A DNA stretch of 64,000 nucleotides from Calothrix sp. NIES-2098 (lineage in GTDB: Bacteria > Cyanobacteriota > Cyanobacteriia > Cyanobacteriales > Nostocaceae). Each line of letters begins with the position of its first letter. Position 1 is the stretch's first letter. Shown piece after piece: positions 62,556 through 64,000 of the stretch. The DNA is taken from NCBI GenBank assembly GCA_002368175.1, contig AP018172.1, positions 7,567,001 through 7,631,000 on the forward strand, given 5' to 3'. Below the pieces are notes generated by a model, which was given only the letters and a program-made list of their open reading frames with translations, searched no databases and was not told the origin of the DNA. A program made the translations under genes and the position numbers.

Positions 62556-63236
62556 ATGATGTACTCCACACAATTACACAGTGTTTTTCAGATTGCTACT
62601 TCTACAGATTGGGAATTAAAATTTATTCCTCACCCTTCACTAAAATCTAAATTTAAACGTTGTCTAGATATATTAGGTAGCTTAGTAGGGTTATTGATTT
62701 TAGCAATTGTGTTTGTGCCAATAGCGATCGCAATTAAAATCGATAGTCCCGGGCCAATTTTCTTTACTCAAGAACGCTATGGACATCTCGGAAGACGATT
62801 TCGGATTCGGAAATTCCGTTCAATGGTGAGTAATGCAGAGCATTTAAAATCTTTAGTTAAAAATGAAGCTAAAGGACTCATATTTAAAAATAAAAATGAC
62901 TTTCGGATAACTAAAGTTGGTCGATTTTTACGACGTACTAGCCTGGATGAACTACCTCAATTTTGGAATGTTTTAGTAGGTGAAATGAGCCTAGTTGGTA
63001 CACGTCCGCCTACAGCAGATGAAGTAGTTAATTATTCACCACGTCATTGGCAAAGGTTGAATGTCAAACCTGGTTTAACTGGCGAATGGCAAGTGAATGG
63101 TCGTTCTAAAGTAACAGATTTTGAACAAATAGTCGATCTAGATTTGCGCTATCAGCAAAATTGGCATTTATTTTATGACTTATTGTTAATTGGCAAAACA
63201 TTTTATGTAATCTTCAATAAAACAGGAGCTTGCTAA
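62556..63236 (+). CDS. Polyprenyl-phosphate sugar-1-phosphate transferase (initiating glycosyltransferase, WbaP/WcaJ type)
   Basis: A 226-residue bacterial sugar transferase (PF02397). It has an N-terminal extension, one membrane re-entrant helix (GSLVGLLILAIVFVPIAIAI), and the cytoplasmic catalytic part with SPGPIFFTQERYGHLGRRFR, IRKFRSMVSNA, TSLDELPQFWNVLVGEMSLV and GTRPPTADEV, the catalytic Asp-Glu signature of monotopic phosphoglycosyl transferases. It transfers a sugar phosphate from a nucleotide sugar to undecaprenyl phosphate, starting an exopolysaccharide. ATG 62556 has the AGGGCGG site; TTG 62541 is less likely. Confidence 0.93.
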   Translation: MMYSTQLHSVFQIATSTDWELKFIPHPSLKSKFKRCLDILGSLVGLLILAIVFVPIAIAIKIDSPGPIFFTQERYGHLGRRFRIRKFRSMVSNAEHLKSLVKNEAKGLIFKNKNDFRITKVGRFLRRTSLDELPQFWNVLVGEMSLVGTRPPTADEVVNYSPRHWQRLNVKPGLTGEWQVNGRSKVTDFEQIVDLDLRYQQNWHLFYDLLLIGKTFYVIFNKTGAC

Positions 63237-63250
63237 GTACAACTATATAT

Positions 63251-63300
63251 AGCAGTCCCAAATCATTGATGAGCAACTACTAACGATTGGGGACTGCTTT
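63251..63300. terminator. Bidirectional terminator between the sugar transferase and HupE genes
   Basis: AGCAGTCCCAAATC and GATTGGGGACTGCT form a 14-bp stem with one mismatch around a 20-base loop, with TTT on the plus side. It lies 15 bases after the plus-strand stop and before the stop of the minus-strand HupE gene. Confidence 0.75.
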
Positions 63301-63341
63301 AACAAAATATCTCAATACTCAAATTAGCAACACTTGTTTTT

Positions 63342-63983
63342 TTAGATTACTAAGTTAATTGCATTGCACAAACATACAATACCGATCGCAAAAAAAGCCA
63401 ACCCAGCAAAGTGGGTTCTATTTGCCAACATTGCGTAAGTTTCTCTAGCACTCATAACCACAGCACATTGAGTTAAGGTAACGCCTAGTACATAAATAAT
63501 TAAAGGCGTTATTCCCGTTTCAATAGCAGATCCAGTACTAGCATAACCGTGAAATAAACCTGCGATCGCTCCCAGCAGTGAGAGTAACAGCCAGTTCGGT
63601 TGTTTTGACATCATTAGCATAGCGCCGACAGCGATTGTAGAAGTTGCAACCCCGATTTCCGCACCTGCTAAATCTACATGAAACAAATGAATTACCGTAC
63701 CGAAAACTCCTGCTGACACAAAAGCCGCAGCAATCAAACCACCACGAATCATTCCCGCCGAGAGTAAGCCAATGGCGACAAGAATAACCAACCGATCTAA
63801 GCTAATTACTGGATCGGCAATTCCCCAAAGCAAGCCTTCCCAAGAATTAGAAATAGCTGTATGAGCGTGAAAACCACTCAATGAACTCAATAAGCTGATT
63901 AAAACTAGAGATGCGATCGCCCCAGCATGACGATGCTGTAATCTAGTAGCAGATGTTGATAACTCAACTGTTGTTAACATCAA
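63342..63983 (-). CDS. hupE: HupE/UreJ family metal permease
   Basis: A small integral membrane protein of 213 residues with about six hydrophobic segments. It has the HupE/UreJ features ASLVLISLLSSLSGFHAHTA (HxH-type metal ligands in a helix), WEGLLWGIADPVISLDRLVI, VIHLFHVDLAGAEIGVATST and GAIAGLFHGYAS. The family imports nickel or cobalt for hydrogenase, urease or B12; the substrate here is not settled. The ATG lies 20 bases from the window edge, so its leader is outside view. Confidence 0.85.
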   Translation of the reverse strand: MMLTTVELSTSATRLQHRHAGAIASLVLISLLSSLSGFHAHTAISNSWEGLLWGIADPVISLDRLVILVAIGLLSAGMIRGGLIAAAFVSAGVFGTVIHLFHVDLAGAEIGVATSTIAVGAMLMMSKQPNWLLLSLLGAIAGLFHGYASTGSAIETGITPLIIYVLGVTLTQCAVVMSARETYAMLANRTHFAGLAFFAIGIVCLCNAINLVI

Positions 63984-64000
63984 TTTATACCAAATCTTTA

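Overview
The window is chromosomal DNA of a filamentous, probably heterocyst-forming cyanobacterium of the Nostoc group. The evidence is a form I RuBisCO operon in the order rbcL-rbcX-rbcS followed by a RuBisCO activase with a small-subunit-like tail, very many GCGATCGC (HIP1) sites, heptanucleotide tandem repeats between genes and inside the RNase P RNA gene, a likely hormogonium polysaccharide gene set, and a bacterial dynamin that closely resembles the structurally studied Nostoc punctiforme protein. No tRNA, rRNA, insertion sequence or CRISPR array was recognised.

Layout: 1-6.4 kb holds the end of glmM and four polysaccharide genes (Wzy-like membrane protein, one GT2 and two GT4 glycosyltransferases). 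6.5-12.7 kb holds a 1-Cys peroxiredoxin, a broken Uma2 gene, and a minus-strand cluster of a small membrane protein, a dynamin-like GTPase and a second dynamin-like GTPase ending in a J-domain. 13-15.3 kb holds an ABC permease and a ROK sugar kinase. 15.3-20 kb is the carbon-fixation block (rca, SGNH hydrolase, rbcS, rbcX, rbcL), preceded by a 1 kb leader/promoter region. 21-23 kb holds a secreted beta-propeller and panB.

23.7-34.3 kb is the accessory part: two overlapping unknown small genes behind an inverted repeat, a 21-bp tandem array, a NACHT-HEAT STAND NTPase broken by a frameshift and an in-frame stop, two intact Uma2 genes, a methyltransferase-HIT fusion and a Ser/Thr kinase with WD40 repeats. 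Broken genes (Uma2, a Phd-type antitoxin, NACHT-HEAT) are frequent in this window.

34.7-64 kb is mostly conserved: serA, prmA, two signalling sets (an AhpD-like/cyanobacteriochrome-like hybrid kinase with a lone receiver, and an ethylene-receptor-like kinase with a NarL-type regulator), thioredoxin, fabG, a protealysin-like protease, a MraY/WecA-type transferase, a CIRCE-controlled groEL without groES, corA, rnpB, rnc, a Gfo/Idh oxidoreductase, a membrane histidine kinase, a RibD-like reductase, a GNAT-like protein, a DUF4346 protein, a Psb32-like TPM protein, a HEAT protein, surE, a sugar transferase and a HupE/UreJ protein.

The strongest leads for new biology are the dynamin/J-domain cluster, the kinase joining an AhpD-like domain to a putative bilin-binding GAF, and the kinase carrying every checked ethylene/copper-binding residue of plant ETR1. 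All identifications rest on reading motifs and on memory of families; no search was run.
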